This document shows, piece after piece, positions 8,103 through 16,351 of a stretch of DNA of 64,000 nt. Position numbers and translations under genes: made by a program. The notes beneath the pieces were generated by a model. The model saw only the letters and a list, made by a program, of their open reading frames with translations. It ran no database searches and was not told the DNA's origin. The stretch's first letter is position 1. Each line of letters opens with the position of its first letter. This stretch comes from an uncultured Clostridia bacterium (GTDB lineage Bacteria > Bacillota > Clostridia > TANB77 > CAG-508): positions 22,460 to 86,459 of the forward strand of contig CAQDYY010000007.1 of assembly GCA_948777935.1 (NCBI GenBank), read 5' to 3'.

Positions 8103-9601
8103 ATTTATCACCAATTCAAAATGAGATAATTAATACAAAAGGAAATTTGGTTGTGATGGCTAGTGCTGGAACTGGAAAAACTCACACTATGGTAAATAAA
8201 ATTGAAAAGGAAATAGAGGAAAATAAAAGCCATAAAGTAATAGCGGCAATTACTTTTACAATCAAAGCAGCAGAAGAAATAAAAGATAGACTTTCTATAG
8301 ATACATATGAGCATTTTATAGGGACTAACAATAGTTTTGCTATAAATGAAATTATAAAACCATTTATGAAAGATATTTATGGCGAAAAGTATAATATTGA
8401 TATGGATACAGATTATTTAATTAAGATAAAAGATTTCAATGAAGGACTGAATAGAATAGAAAGTTTTGCAACCCTATGTTCATATAGAGACAACAAAGGA
8501 AATTTTATATTTGACTTAGCCAATGAGATAGTGAAGAAATCTAAAGCATGTCAATTATATTTGAAGTCCAAGTATTTTAAAATTTACATAGATGAGTATC
8601 AAGACTGTGATAAAAGTATGCATAATTTCTTTATGTTTTTATGTGATAATTTAAAGATTGAAACTTTCATTGTTGGAGATGAAAAACAATCTATATATAT
8701 GTGGAGAGGAGCATATCCAGAAGCATTTAAAAGTATTAAAAATAAGGAGAATTTTAAAAATATATTTATGGGAGATAATTTTCGTTCTTGTAAACAAATA
8801 CAAAATTACTCTAATTTACTATGTAATGAAACTAGTCATTTATATTCTCCGATTGAAAAGTTAGATCAAGTTTTCTTAGTAAATACATCTGAGGAGAATT
8901 GGTGTAATGATGTTTTAAAATATGTAGATAAATCGTCAAACTGTGCATTATTAAGGTTTAGTAATAATAATGCACAAAATGGTGCAGAAGTATTAAATAA
9001 TAATGGTATGGATATGGTATATATACCACAAATTCCTATTGTAGATATAACCACAGAGTCAGCATGGATATACAATACATTAGCAAAAATATTTATTTTA
9101 GATAAATATTCTGTATATGATTTGATTTCAGAAATACCAACAGAAGAAAGCGTGTCTAGAAGTAAAGTATCAGAAATTAAAAAACATGTAAATAATATAA
9201 AGAAAAATTTAAATGATATAAAAGAGTTTACAAAATGTATCCAAAATTTTGCACAATATTTTGGATATATGACTAAAGACAATCATATTGAAAAATTGTG
9301 GAATACTATAAAAGATGAAAAGTTTCATGTTGCTTTTAATATGGAAAGTTATAATAATATCTCAATCACATTTCATTCATCTAAAGGATTAGAATTTAAT
9401 CAAGTTATAATATTTGCTGAAGATTATAGATTACAAGATGAATCAAGTATATATAATCATTATGTAGCAACCACAAGAGCGAAGAATAAATTAATAATTG
9501 TTAAGTTTAATAATTATAATGCTAATATATTTCAAACAAATTTAACACAAATTTTTAAAAAGAAAGAGTTAAATCTAACTGATGTACTAACAGTAGTTTA
9601 A
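8099..9601 (+). CDS. gajB: Gabija-like GajB: UvrD/PcrA-type superfamily 1 helicase
   Basis: The 500-residue protein shows the superfamily 1 helicase motifs in order: the Q-motif-like LSPIQNEII, Walker A ASAGTGKT (residues 21-28), IYIDEYQD (near 164), FIVGDEKQSIYMWRGA, FRSCKQI, ITFHSSKGLEF and VATTRAKNKLIIV. It is shorter than housekeeping UvrD/PcrA (over 700), as expected for GajB (about 500). The ATG overlaps the gajA stop (ATGA), a sign of tight coupling. In Gabija the helicase is thought to sense DNA ends and activate GajA. The gene ends just before the hairpin and palindrome module. Confidence 0.85.
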   Translation: MNLSPIQNEIINTKGNLVVMASAGTGKTHTMVNKIEKEIEENKSHKVIAAITFTIKAAEEIKDRLSIDTYEHFIGTNNSFAINEIIKPFMKDIYGEKYNIDMDTDYLIKIKDFNEGLNRIESFATLCSYRDNKGNFIFDLANEIVKKSKACQLYLKSKYFKIYIDEYQDCDKSMHNFFMFLCDNLKIETFIVGDEKQSIYMWRGAYPEAFKSIKNKENFKNIFMGDNFRSCKQIQNYSNLLCNETSHLYSPIEKLDQVFLVNTSEENWCNDVLKYVDKSSNCALLRFSNNNAQNGAEVLNNNGMDMVYIPQIPIVDITTESAWIYNTLAKIFILDKYSVYDLISEIPTEESVSRSKVSEIKKHVNNIKKNLNDIKEFTKCIQNFAQYFGYMTKDNHIEKLWNTIKDEKFHVAFNMESYNNISITFHSSKGLEFNQVIIFAEDYRLQDESSIYNHYVATTRAKNKLIIVKFNNYNANIFQTNLTQIFKKKELNLTDVLTVV

Positions 9602-9634
9602 AATATAATCTATTAGTTTGATTGTTTTACATCT

Positions 9635-9742
9635 CTCATTAAAAATGAGGGCAGGAAAGCGAGTATTCACACATCGCCTATACACGTTGAAGGACAAGCC
9701 TTCAAGAGTTAATAAAAGAACAAAAATTTTAAGCAAATTTGA
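9635..9742 (+). ncRNA. Candidate structured RNA/hairpin element, copy A
   Basis: One of four copies (others at 15692, 32673 and 39064). It has three hairpins: CTCATT/AATGAG at 9635-9649, GCGA/TCGC at 9659-9677, and TTGAAGG/CCTTCAA at 9687-9705. The strings GGCAGGAAAGC and GAGTTAATAAA are conserved. Stem 2 changes in a compensatory way in copy C, so structure rather than sequence is conserved. No known RNA family was recognised. Whether it acts as RNA or as folded single-stranded DNA is unknown. Confidence 0.6.
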
Positions 9743-9748
9743 TGTAAA

Positions 9749-9999
9749 AATTCACCAAATGAACCACTAAAAAATGCCTATTAGAATGATAAAGTTCACT
9801 AAATGTACTAAATTTTATAAAAACATAGAGATTAGTTCACCAAGTGTACTTGTATTTGACTAAAATTTAAAAGAAAAGTATACCGAGTGAACTAAAAATT
9901 ACTAAAATTAAAATGAGCAAAAGTACACTAAGTGAACCCATAAATATAGATTATAAAAATAAATTTAAAAAAATTTTATACAAGTACACTTAGTGTACT
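9749..9999. repeat. Array of 17-bp near-palindromes (consensus AGTWCACYNRGTGWACT), copy A
   Basis: Six copies lie at 9749-9765, 9793-9809, 9834-9850, 9877-9893, 9922-9938 and 9983-9999, separated by AT-rich DNA, in a 590-base region without genes. The last is the most symmetric. The same sites follow each of the other three hairpin elements. They look like operators or iterons for a dimeric DNA-binding protein; no gene for such a protein is obvious in the window. Confidence 0.75.
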
Positions 10000-10055
10000 T
10001 ACCTAAAAATCAACACTTTATAAATCTTAATAGAAAAAAGGGAAAAAAACGGGAA

Positions 10056-10146
10056 TTGAACTTTATAGAACAGCATAATATAATCGTATTATCAAAAAAT
10101 CTAAAACAATTAAGTCAGTCGAAGCTAGCCGACTGGCTTTTTTTGT
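10056..10146 (+). promoter_or_regulatory. Strong promoter with immediate terminator upstream of the recombinase operon
   Basis: TTGAAC (10056-10061), a 17-base spacer and TATAAT (10079-10084) form a near-consensus promoter. Only about 25 bases after the expected start, a hairpin AGTCAGTCG/CGACTGGCT followed by seven T residues forms a terminator. The product would be a 50-60-base transcript, or a leader that must be read through to express the downstream genes. The layout is conserved at 33599 and 40867. A short open frame across it is probably incidental. Confidence 0.7.
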
Positions 10147-10186
10147 TCTCTTTTTTGAAATTTAATTCAAGTTAAGGAGGATTTTT

Positions 10187-10372
10187 ATGTTGTATGAAAT
10201 CAACTTTGATAATACGAAAAACATCAAACTAAATGAAAATATTTTTAATTGCAGTATAAAAATTGCAATACTAAATAAAACATTTAGTGCAAGACTAATT
10301 AAAGAAAAGAGATATTTAGAATTAAAACAAAATATTTTACAAGAATATAATTTAACTCATATAGGTATTTGA
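10187..10372 (+). CDS. Small SHOCT-like protein upstream of the recombinase
   Basis: A 61-residue protein with a good ribosome site (AAGGAGG, 8 bases upstream). The N-terminal half is beta-like (MLYEINFDNTKN). The C-terminal half, with ARLIKEKRYLELKQNILQEY, resembles the short C-terminal SHOCT motif. Near-identical and divergent relatives precede the other recombinases (41161-41346, 33724-33900), always within 70 bases. A recombinase accessory or regulatory role is inferred from this linkage; the biochemical function is unknown. Confidence 0.65.
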   Translation: MLYEINFDNTKNIKLNENIFNCSIKIAILNKTFSARLIKEKRYLELKQNILQEYNLTHIGI

Positions 10373-10439
10373 AAAATTTAACTTTTGATGTATAATAAGC
10401 ACATAAAGATTCTCTAAACTTGAGAAAGGAAGGTTAATT

Positions 10440-12155
10440 TTGAAAGTACAAGTTATAGAGAAGAAAAAAGGTCGAATTAATAGAACAACAGGAGAAGAAA
10501 TAAAAGGAAATTTAAGAGTATGTGCCTATGCAAGAGTAAGTACAGAAAAAGAGGAGCAAATAAACAGTTATAATTCTCAGTTAAAGTATTATGAAGAAAA
10601 AATAAAAGCAAATAGTGATTGGAAATATGTTGGCATTTATGCAGATGAAGGAATAACTGGAACACTAGACTATAAAAGAGATGGATTTATGAAAATGATG
10701 CAAGATGCAACAAATAATAAATTTGATATGATAATTACAAAATCAATATCAAGGTTTGGAAGAAATACAGTGGATACTCTAAAATATGTAAGATTGCTAA
10801 AAGAAAAAGGAATTGCTATTTACTTTGAAGAAGAAAGAATAAATACTTTAGAAATATCAGGAGAAATCATGCTAACAGTATTAAGTGCAATGGCACAACA
10901 AGAAAGCGAAAATATATCTTCTCATGTAAAATTAGGTCTGCAAATGAAACAAAAAAGAGGAGAACTAATTGGATATAATGGTTGTTTAGGATATGTATAT
11001 GATAAAGACACAAAAGAAATATCAATAAATTATGAAGAAGCAGAAATAGTAAGATATATATTTGAAAGATACTGTCAAGGAGTTGGTTGCACAACTATTG
11101 CCAAAGAACTTACAAATATGAAATATAAAACTCCAACAGGCAAAAAGAAATGGCACGAATCAACAATAAGAGAAATCTTAAAAAATGAAAAATATAAAGG
11201 AGATGTATTACAAGGGAAAACATATACAACAGATCCAATCTCACATAGAAGAGTAGTCAATATGGGAGAAGAAAATCAGTATTATATACAAGAACATCAT
11301 GAGCCAATAATCTCTGAAAGAATGTTTAATCAAGCACAAGAAATTCTGCAAAAACGAGGAGGAGTACGAGGCTTAGGAAGAAGAAAAGGAAATTTTAGTA
11401 GAAAATATCCTTTTAGCAGTAGATTATATTGTGGTTTTTGTGGAAGTTTATTAACAAGAAGAAATTGGCACTCAGGAACTAAAAATAGTATAACAGTTTG
11501 GCATTGTATGGAATTTGTAAAACATGGAAAAGAAAATTGTCCACATTGTAAAGCTATGAAAGAAAACATTATAGAAGAAGCATTAGTAAATGCAGTTTAT
11601 CATAGAGGATATGATGTAAGAGAGCCAGTAGAAGTAAGAATAATGGAAGACAGAATTCATATTGTAAGCTACCCAGGACCAGATCGTTCAATAAGCGAAA
11701 AATCAATTGAAGATAAAAATATGATAGCAAGAAAATTTAGAAATCGTAGAATTGGAGAATTTCTAAAAGAATTAAAACTAACAGAAGGTAGAAATACAGG
11801 TGTTCCAAAAATAAAAAGAGCATTAAAGAATAATGGTTCAAAAGAGCCAGAGTTTGAAACAAATGAAACAAGAGATTATTTTATTACAACAATATTTATG
11901 CATGATGGATTTGAAAATGAAATAAAAGACCAACCAAGACCCCACCAAGATACCAACCAAGATACCCACCAAGATGAAATATTAGAATTTTGTAATGAAC
12001 CTAAAACTACTAAAGAAATCATGGCATATTTAGGTTTAAAAGATAGAAGAAATTTTTATATAAAATACATGAGACCATTATTAGATAGTGGAAAATTACA
12101 GATGACAGTACCAGATAAACCAAACACAAAGAATCAAAAATATATAACAAGGTAA
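10440..12155 (+). CDS. Chimeric protein: large serine recombinase N-part joined to AlbA-family ATPase C-part
   Basis: Residues 1 to about 379 are nearly identical to the intact recombinase at 41414: catalytic domain with ARVSTEKEEQ (serine 34) and SRFGRNTVDTL, recombinase domain, and the zinc ribbon LYCGFCG...CPHCKAM. After IIEE the sequence switches to the C-terminal half of an AlbA/HATPase protein (ALVNAVYHRGYDVREP onward), matching 28360-29844, with a QDTNQDTHQD linker and a different winged helix at the end. The coiled-coil part of the recombinase is missing. The two parents share ATAGAAGA at the junction, so illegitimate recombination is likely. The start is TTG after GGAAGG. Function is uncertain; it may be an inactive remnant. 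Confidence 0.85.
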   Translation: MKVQVIEKKKGRINRTTGEEIKGNLRVCAYARVSTEKEEQINSYNSQLKYYEEKIKANSDWKYVGIYADEGITGTLDYKRDGFMKMMQDATNNKFDMIITKSISRFGRNTVDTLKYVRLLKEKGIAIYFEEERINTLEISGEIMLTVLSAMAQQESENISSHVKLGLQMKQKRGELIGYNGCLGYVYDKDTKEISINYEEAEIVRYIFERYCQGVGCTTIAKELTNMKYKTPTGKKKWHESTIREILKNEKYKGDVLQGKTYTTDPISHRRVVNMGEENQYYIQEHHEPIISERMFNQAQEILQKRGGVRGLGRRKGNFSRKYPFSSRLYCGFCGSLLTRRNWHSGTKNSITVWHCMEFVKHGKENCPHCKAMKENIIEEALVNAVYHRGYDVREPVEVRIMEDRIHIVSYPGPDRSISEKSIEDKNMIARKFRNRRIGEFLKELKLTEGRNTGVPKIKRALKNNGSKEPEFETNETRDYFITTIFMHDGFENEIKDQPRPHQDTNQDTHQDEILEFCNEPKTTKEIMAYLGLKDRRNFYIKYMRPLLDSGKLQMTVPDKPNTKNQKYITR

Positions 12156-12179
12156 ATTGTTATAAGGAGGAGGTAAAAA

Positions 12180-12602
12180 ATGGATTTTGAGGATGAAGAA
12201 TTTATAAAAAGAGAACAGTCAGATGATTTATTATTTGAAGCATATGATGAGCCAATAAAATCAAAAGCAATAAAATTAGCAAAGCAAGCACTAGAAATAA
12301 ATCCTAATAATATAGATGCATCTACTTTTATGTTATTTCCACTTTCTATAATGTATTACAAAAAAGGAGATTATAGAAAATGTAAAAAAATTCTTAAATG
12401 GATACAAGAAAATAATGAATATATTTTAGGATATTTGAAACAGGAAATTAAGTTTACAAAGGCAAAGATAGATAATATTGAGAATGAAGGAACATATTCA
12501 TGGGGCTCAGAGGCAGAAGCATACTTAGTAGTTAAAGATTATAAATATTTACTAGAAACTGTTCCAGCATTTATAGAATTTGTAGAAAGAGAGAGTAAAT
12601 AA
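12180..12602 (+). CDS. Tetratricopeptide-like protein, probably truncated
   Basis: The 140-residue protein has one clear TPR-like unit (AIKLAKQALEINPNNIDAST, then MYYKKGDYRKCKKILKWIQE). It begins MDFEDEEFIKREQSDDLLFEAYDE and ends with an acidic tail. Comparable clostridial proteins are longer, so an internal deletion is plausible. The ribosome site GGAGGAGG lies 8 bases upstream, 24 bases after the chimeric recombinase. No function can be assigned. Confidence 0.55.
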   Translation: MDFEDEEFIKREQSDDLLFEAYDEPIKSKAIKLAKQALEINPNNIDASTFMLFPLSIMYYKKGDYRKCKKILKWIQENNEYILGYLKQEIKFTKAKIDNIENEGTYSWGSEAEAYLVVKDYKYLLETVPAFIEFVERESK

Positions 12603-12804
12603 TGGAAGAACAAATTAAATAATTAACATTACTACTATTATACTTGACATCATGGACAGAGAAAGAACCTTATTGAGAATATCAAAGAGCATGGAAAGGA
12701 TATGATATGGAAGTCATACATTTGATACTGATAATCAAGCATTAAAAGATGCAGTTGATAAGACAGTTTATTTTATAAAAGAAATATTTTAAGGAGGAAA
12801 TAAT
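12603..12804 (+). pseudogene. Degraded coding remnant
   Basis: About 200 bases without an intact gene. One frame reads DTDNQALKDAVDKTVYFIKEIF and stops just before the next ribosome site, which looks like the tail of a lost gene. Nothing else is recognisable. Confidence 0.4.
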
Positions 12805-13155
12805 TTGAAGATAGTAAAATCTAATGATGCACAAATAATAAAAAATAGCAATACAAGTAAATTGTTAGAATATTCAATAAGTTTACATGATAAAGATATT
12901 GATTTTTGTATAAATACAATTAATGGAAGGTATCCAGAAAAGGGCTATTGTACTAATGAAAAATGTAAAGAAATTTGTTATATACTAGAGGGGAAAGGAG
13001 CTTTTAATAAAAAAGATGAAAGTATCAATTTTGAACAAGGTGATGTAATTCTAATAGAAAAAGGAGAAATCTACTATTGGAATGGAAATTGCAAAATAAT
13101 GATGATATGTACTCCAGCATGGTATAAGGAACAATGCAAGTTGTTAGATTTATAG
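12805..13155 (+). CDS. Small cupin-domain protein
   Basis: A 116-residue single-domain cupin. The two motifs are seen as CKEICYILEGKGAF and FEQGDVILIEKGEIYYWNG. The usual metal-binding histidines are mostly absent, as in many small binding or isomerase-type cupins. The start is TTG after AAGGAGG. A homologue of nearly the same length is at 43704-44048 in another element, so this is shared cargo. It heads a run of closely spaced genes (DHFR-like, GNAT, hydrolase). Substrate unknown. Confidence 0.75.
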   Translation: MKIVKSNDAQIIKNSNTSKLLEYSISLHDKDIDFCINTINGRYPEKGYCTNEKCKEICYILEGKGAFNKKDESINFEQGDVILIEKGEIYYWNGNCKIMMICTPAWYKEQCKLLDL

Positions 13156-13164
13156 GAGATGAAT

Positions 13165-13691
13165 ATGAGAAAGATAACAATTGAAATGGCATGCTCTATT
13201 AATGGACTAATTGCTACAGAAGATGGGAATGAAGACTTTCTATCTTATAGAGGTTGGGAGATAATGCTAGAATTTTTAAAAGAATATGATGTACTTATAT
13301 GGGGAAGAAAAACTTGGGAAGCTATATTGTCATGGGGAGAGGACTATCCAAATGATTTAAAAGAAATAGATATAATTATCTTAAGTGAAACAAATAAGCA
13401 ACAAAATGAATTTTCAAATGTTACATACTGTAGTTCAATAGAAAATTGCTTAAAGGTATGTGAAAAAAATTGAAATATGAAAAATTATTTATTTCTGGTG
13501 GAGCAACTATAAATAATGCTTTTATGGAAAAAGGTATAGTAGATAATATAATTCTAAACTATAATCCATTTGTATTGAACAAAGGAATACCACTATTTAA
13601 AGGAAACTACTTTGAAAACAAACTGAGACTAGAAAAAATAGTAAAAGAAAAAGAAGATATAGTACAAGTTCATTATAGTGTAATAAAATAA
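13165..13691 (+). pseudogene. Dihydrofolate reductase/RibD-C-like protein, frameshifted
   Basis: The first part (RKITIEMACSINGLIATEDG, then VLIWGRKTWEA) and the second part (LFISGGATINNAFMEKGIVDNI, then PLFKGNYFENKLRLE) together make a normal RibD C-terminal/DHFR-like reductase of about 175 residues. They lie in different frames and meet at an A7 run near 13467, where one base seems lost. ATG at 13165 has better ribosome-site spacing than 13159. The homopolymer makes a sequencing error as likely as a real mutation. Confidence 0.75.
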
Positions 13692-13709
13692 AAATATAGG
13701 AGAAAATAT

Positions 13710-14159
13710 ATGAACGATATTAAGGTAATTCATGCAAATAAATCACACAAAGACTTTTTGATATATGCTAATAGAATTATTAATAATACTAATGAAACAG
13801 AGCAAACCAATGGGTTAGAACTAAATATAGATAAAGATTATTTTTGTGATAGACCAAAATTTCAATGTCTAGTTGCAGAAATGGATAATAAACCAGTTGG
13901 TATGATCTTACATTCATATTTCTATTGGGCAAGTGATGGAGAAGTATTATGGATTTCACAAATGTTTGTTGAACAAGAATATAGAAAATGTGGTGTATTT
14001 TTTAAATTAATAGAGAAATTAAGAGAAGAAAATAAAGATATAAAAATAGTATCATGTGCTACTGGAGATGAGAATAAGAGAATGCAAAAAATATTAAAAT
14101 ACTATGGTGGACATGAGATAAATTTAAAATTTTATTATAAAAAAATGGAGGAAAAGTAA
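13710..14159 (+). CDS. GNAT-family N-acetyltransferase
   Basis: The 149-residue protein has the GNAT core: VAEMDNKPVGMILHSYFYW (beta 2-4), ISQMFVEQEYRKCGVFFKLI (acetyl-CoA loop, with a degenerate RKCGV in place of the usual glycine-rich form) and KILKYYGGHEI near the end. It sits between the DHFR-like remnant and a hydrolase whose ATG immediately follows its stop, so translation is probably coupled. The substrate is unknown; resistance or detoxification is common for such cargo. Confidence 0.75.
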   Translation: MNDIKVIHANKSHKDFLIYANRIINNTNETEQTNGLELNIDKDYFCDRPKFQCLVAEMDNKPVGMILHSYFYWASDGEVLWISQMFVEQEYRKCGVFFKLIEKLREENKDIKIVSCATGDENKRMQKILKYYGGHEINLKFYYKKMEEK

Positions 14160-14711
14160 ATGGAAAATTATTTTATAATACATGGGTCATTTAGTAGCCC
14201 ATATTCAAATTGGATAGGATGGTTACATGATTTTATAGAAGATGAAGGAAAACAAGTATATGTACCAGATTTTCCTATTGGAGTAGGATATCAAAATTAT
14301 GAGAATTGGGGTAAATTACTTAAATATTATTTGGATTTGGGATTAATAAATGAAAATACAACAATAATAGGTCATAGTATTGCACCAGTATTTATATCAA
14401 AATTTTTAACTGAAAATAAAGTAAAAGTTAAAAAACTAATATTTGTATGTGGATTTAATAACTATTTAGGAATAAACGAAGAATATGATGCAGTAAACAA
14501 ATCAATGTATTTTGATAACTTAGAAGATGTAAAACAATATGCAAATGAAATAATATGTTTTTATTCAGATAATGATCCATATGTAAAATATGAAGTGGAA
14601 AAGGATTTTGCAGATAAGATTGCAACAGAGCAAATCTTAATACCAAATGCAGGACATATTAATAGTGAAAGTGGATATGATACATTTGAAGATATAGCAA
14701 GTTATTTATAG
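14160..14711 (+). CDS. Alpha/beta hydrolase, RBBP9/YdeN type
   Basis: A 183-residue small serine hydrolase. The nucleophile elbow is IIGHSIAPVF, the acid lies in FYSDNDPYV and the histidine in PNAGHIN, giving a complete catalytic triad in the usual order. The N-terminal FIIHGSFSSPYSNWIGWL matches the oxyanion strand and WxxWL feature of the RBBP9/YdeN family. Its ATG abuts the stop of the GNAT gene. A terminator follows. The physiological substrate is unknown. Confidence 0.8.
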   Translation: MENYFIIHGSFSSPYSNWIGWLHDFIEDEGKQVYVPDFPIGVGYQNYENWGKLLKYYLDLGLINENTTIIGHSIAPVFISKFLTENKVKVKKLIFVCGFNNYLGINEEYDAVNKSMYFDNLEDVKQYANEIICFYSDNDPYVKYEVEKDFADKIATEQILIPNAGHINSESGYDTFEDIASYL

Positions 14712-14722
14712 TTTAATATAGT

Positions 14723-14752
14723 AAAGCCTTCTTTTGATGGAAGGCTTTTAAG
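14723..14752 (+). terminator. Rho-independent terminator
   Basis: AAAGCCTT pairs with AAGGCTTT around a loop, followed by TT. It ends the cupin-to-hydrolase gene run. The hairpin and the sequence after it (AAGTGTGCAACACTAAATGT) resemble 4619-4700. Confidence 0.75.
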
Positions 14753-14869
14753 CATCTTTATAAAAGATGAAACAAACTCCACACCAAAGTGTGCAACACT
14801 AAATGTAAAATTATTATAATATAATTTATCTATAGTATCAATAAAATTTTACAAATTTTGCTAAAAACA

Positions 14870-14898
14870 TTGAATGTTACTAAGAAACATGGTACAAT
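14870..14898 (+). promoter_or_regulatory. Promoter for the phosphoesterase remnant
   Basis: TTGAAT (14870-14875), a 17-base spacer and TACAAT (14893-14898), about 42 bases before the ATG at 14941. Confidence 0.6.
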
Positions 14899-14940
14899 AC
14901 AAATGTTTGCAATACGTAGTAGGTATGATAGGAGGATGTC

Positions 14941-15132
14941 ATGAAATATTTTATAGCAGATACACATTTTAATCATGAAAATATAATTAAATATTGTAAT
15001 ACACCATTCAAAAATTCAAAAGAAATGAATGAATATATAGTAAATAAATGGAATTCTGTTGTTACTGAAAATGATCTTATCTATCATTTGGGAGATGTTG
15101 GATTTGGTAGTACAGAAGAATTAAAGCATTAA
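14941..15132 (+). pseudogene. Metallophosphoesterase, N-terminal fragment
   Basis: 63 residues with the start of a calcineurin-like phosphoesterase: FIADTHFNHENIIKYC (metal ligands D and H) and DLIYHLGDVGFG. The protein stops after EELKH and lacks the remaining metal-binding motifs. The downstream frame belongs to an AbiEi-like protein, so a deletion has joined two unrelated genes. The promoter and ribosome site (AGGAGG) of the original gene are intact. Confidence 0.7.
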
Positions 15133-15134
15133 AT

Positions 15135-15617
15135 AAAAAAGAAATTTTTAAACTAGACAAAGGGATATATTCAAATAAAAAAATAGTTAGTCCATTAGTA
15201 ATATACTCAAAGGAATATCCCAATAGTGTTATTACAATGGATAGTGCGTATTACTATTATAATTTAACAGATATAATACCAAGTAAAGTGTATTTAGCGA
15301 CAGATAGAAATACTGATAAAATAAATAATGAGAAAATTGTTCAGACATTTATGTCAAAGGATATATTGTATAAAGGAAGGATAAACTTGCAAACAAATGA
15401 TGGAGTAATAAATATTTATGATAGAGAAAGATTATTAATTGAATTAATAAGAAAAAAGAAGAAAATTCCTTTTTTTGACTATTATAAAGAAATTATATCT
15501 AATTACAATTACAGGGCAATTGTAGATGAATTAGATATGTATAAAATAGAAGAATATCTATCATTATTTAAAAATGATATGAATTTATCAAATATACTAC
15601 AAATGGAGGTCTTTTAG
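15135..15617 (+). pseudogene. AbiEi-like antitoxin, N-terminally truncated
   Basis: The frame reads KEIFKLDKGIYSNKK onward, then SVITMDSAYYYYNLTDIIP and INIYDRERLLIELIRKK, which matches the central and C-terminal parts of AbiEi-type antitoxins. The DNA-binding N-terminus is missing, replaced by the phosphoesterase fragment. A GTG start for the partner toxin overlaps its stop (15617), as in an intact abiE operon, but that frame ends after nine codons (15646). It is a second, broken AbiE locus. Confidence 0.65.
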
Positions 15618-15691
15618 TGAATATAGAAGAAGCAATTAAATTTTAAATAGTCTAATCAAATAAACATAAATGCATTATAGAACAATTATAC

Positions 15692-15800
15692 CTCATTAGA
15701 AATGAAGGCAGGAAAGCGGTATTAACATATCGCCTATACACATTGAAGGTCAAGCCTTCAAGAGTTAATAAAGAAACAAAAATTTTAAGCAGATATGATA
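15692..15800 (+). ncRNA. Candidate structured RNA/hairpin element, copy B
   Basis: It aligns with copies A, C and D through GGCAGGAAAGC and the CCTATACACATTGAAGG region. Stem 2 is extended here: GCGGTAT (15716-15722) pairs with ATATCGC (15727-15733) with one G-U pair. Stem 3 TTGAAGG/CCTTCAA is at 15743-15761, with T instead of A or G as first loop base. No recombinase follows; the V-ATPase operon begins instead, so the element has lost its right end. Confidence 0.6.
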
Positions 15801-15804
15801 CAGA

Positions 15805-15869
15805 AATTCACCGAGTGAACTTGTAACTTTAAATTATATTATGATTAGTACACTAAGTGTACTAATCAT
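15805..15869. repeat. 17-bp near-palindromes, copy B
   Basis: Two sites: 15805-15821 (AATTCACCGAGTGAACT) and 15847-15863 (AGTACACTAAGTGTACT). The second lies within a longer perfect palindrome, 15841-15869 (14-base arms). Confidence 0.75.
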
Positions 15870-15898
15870 ATACAATTATACGAAAACAAGCTAAACTA

Positions 15899-15970
15899 TT
15901 GACGAATAGCTAAAAAAGGTATAAAATCATTATGTAAAATTCTAAAATAATGTAATTTTATACTTTTTTT
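15899..15970 (+). promoter_or_regulatory. V-ATPase operon promoter with possible leader hairpin
   Basis: TTGACG (15899-15904), a 17-base spacer and TAAAAT (15922-15927). Downstream, TGTAAAATT pairs with AATTTTATA and is followed by eight T residues, ending about 20 bases before the first gene. This could be a weak attenuator. The hairpin is only A-U pairs, so its effect is uncertain. Confidence 0.5.
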
Positions 15971-15990
15971 TCATTGAAAGGGGTGTGAAA

Positions 15991-16305
15991 ATGGAGTTTG
16001 AGAGTATTAAAAAAATTGTAGAAACTGAGAAACAAGCACAGATTATAAAAGAAGAGGCTTGCAAAAAGGCGAAAAGCATCTTAGAAAAGGTAGAAGAAAC
16101 TAAAGAAAACAATAGAGTTTATTTTAAAGGACAGCTAGAAAATAGAATTAATGACTTAAAAAAAGAACAAAAAGAAGCAAATAAACAGCTAATTAGTAAC
16201 ATTAAAGTAGCATCAGAGGAAAAGGTTAGAAAAATAAATAGTGGTTTGAATGAAAATATTGCAAAAGCTGTAGATAAAATATTTGAACAAATCATTAAAA
16301 TATAA
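15991..16305 (+). CDS. ntpF: V-type ATPase subunit H (NtpF-like, peripheral stalk)
   Basis: 104 residues, almost entirely charged heptad-type helix (ETEKQAQIIKEEACKKAKSI and so on). It fits the G/H peripheral-stalk subunit that pairs with subunit E. ATG at 15991 is preferred (AAAGGGG eight bases upstream) over GTG at 15985. It is the first gene of the operon, as in the enterococcal ntpFIKECGABD order. Confidence 0.75.
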   Translation: MEFESIKKIVETEKQAQIIKEEACKKAKSILEKVEETKENNRVYFKGQLENRINDLKKEQKEANKQLISNIKVASEEKVRKINSGLNENIAKAVDKIFEQIIKI

Positions 16306-16351
16306 AGTAAAAAACCTTTAAAACTAAGATGAAAGGAGAGTTTAAAAACAA

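Noticed and set aside
9749..9999. CRISPR array
   Set aside because: The 17-bp repeats are palindromic, variable in sequence and irregularly spaced (about 23-45 bases apart), with no cas genes.
9993..10175. 60-residue open frame (and its counterpart at 40831-41019) upstream of the SHOCT-like gene
   Set aside because: It overlaps the promoter and the terminator hairpin, has no ribosome site, and differs at its N-terminus between copies. The conserved sequence is explained better by the promoter-terminator unit.
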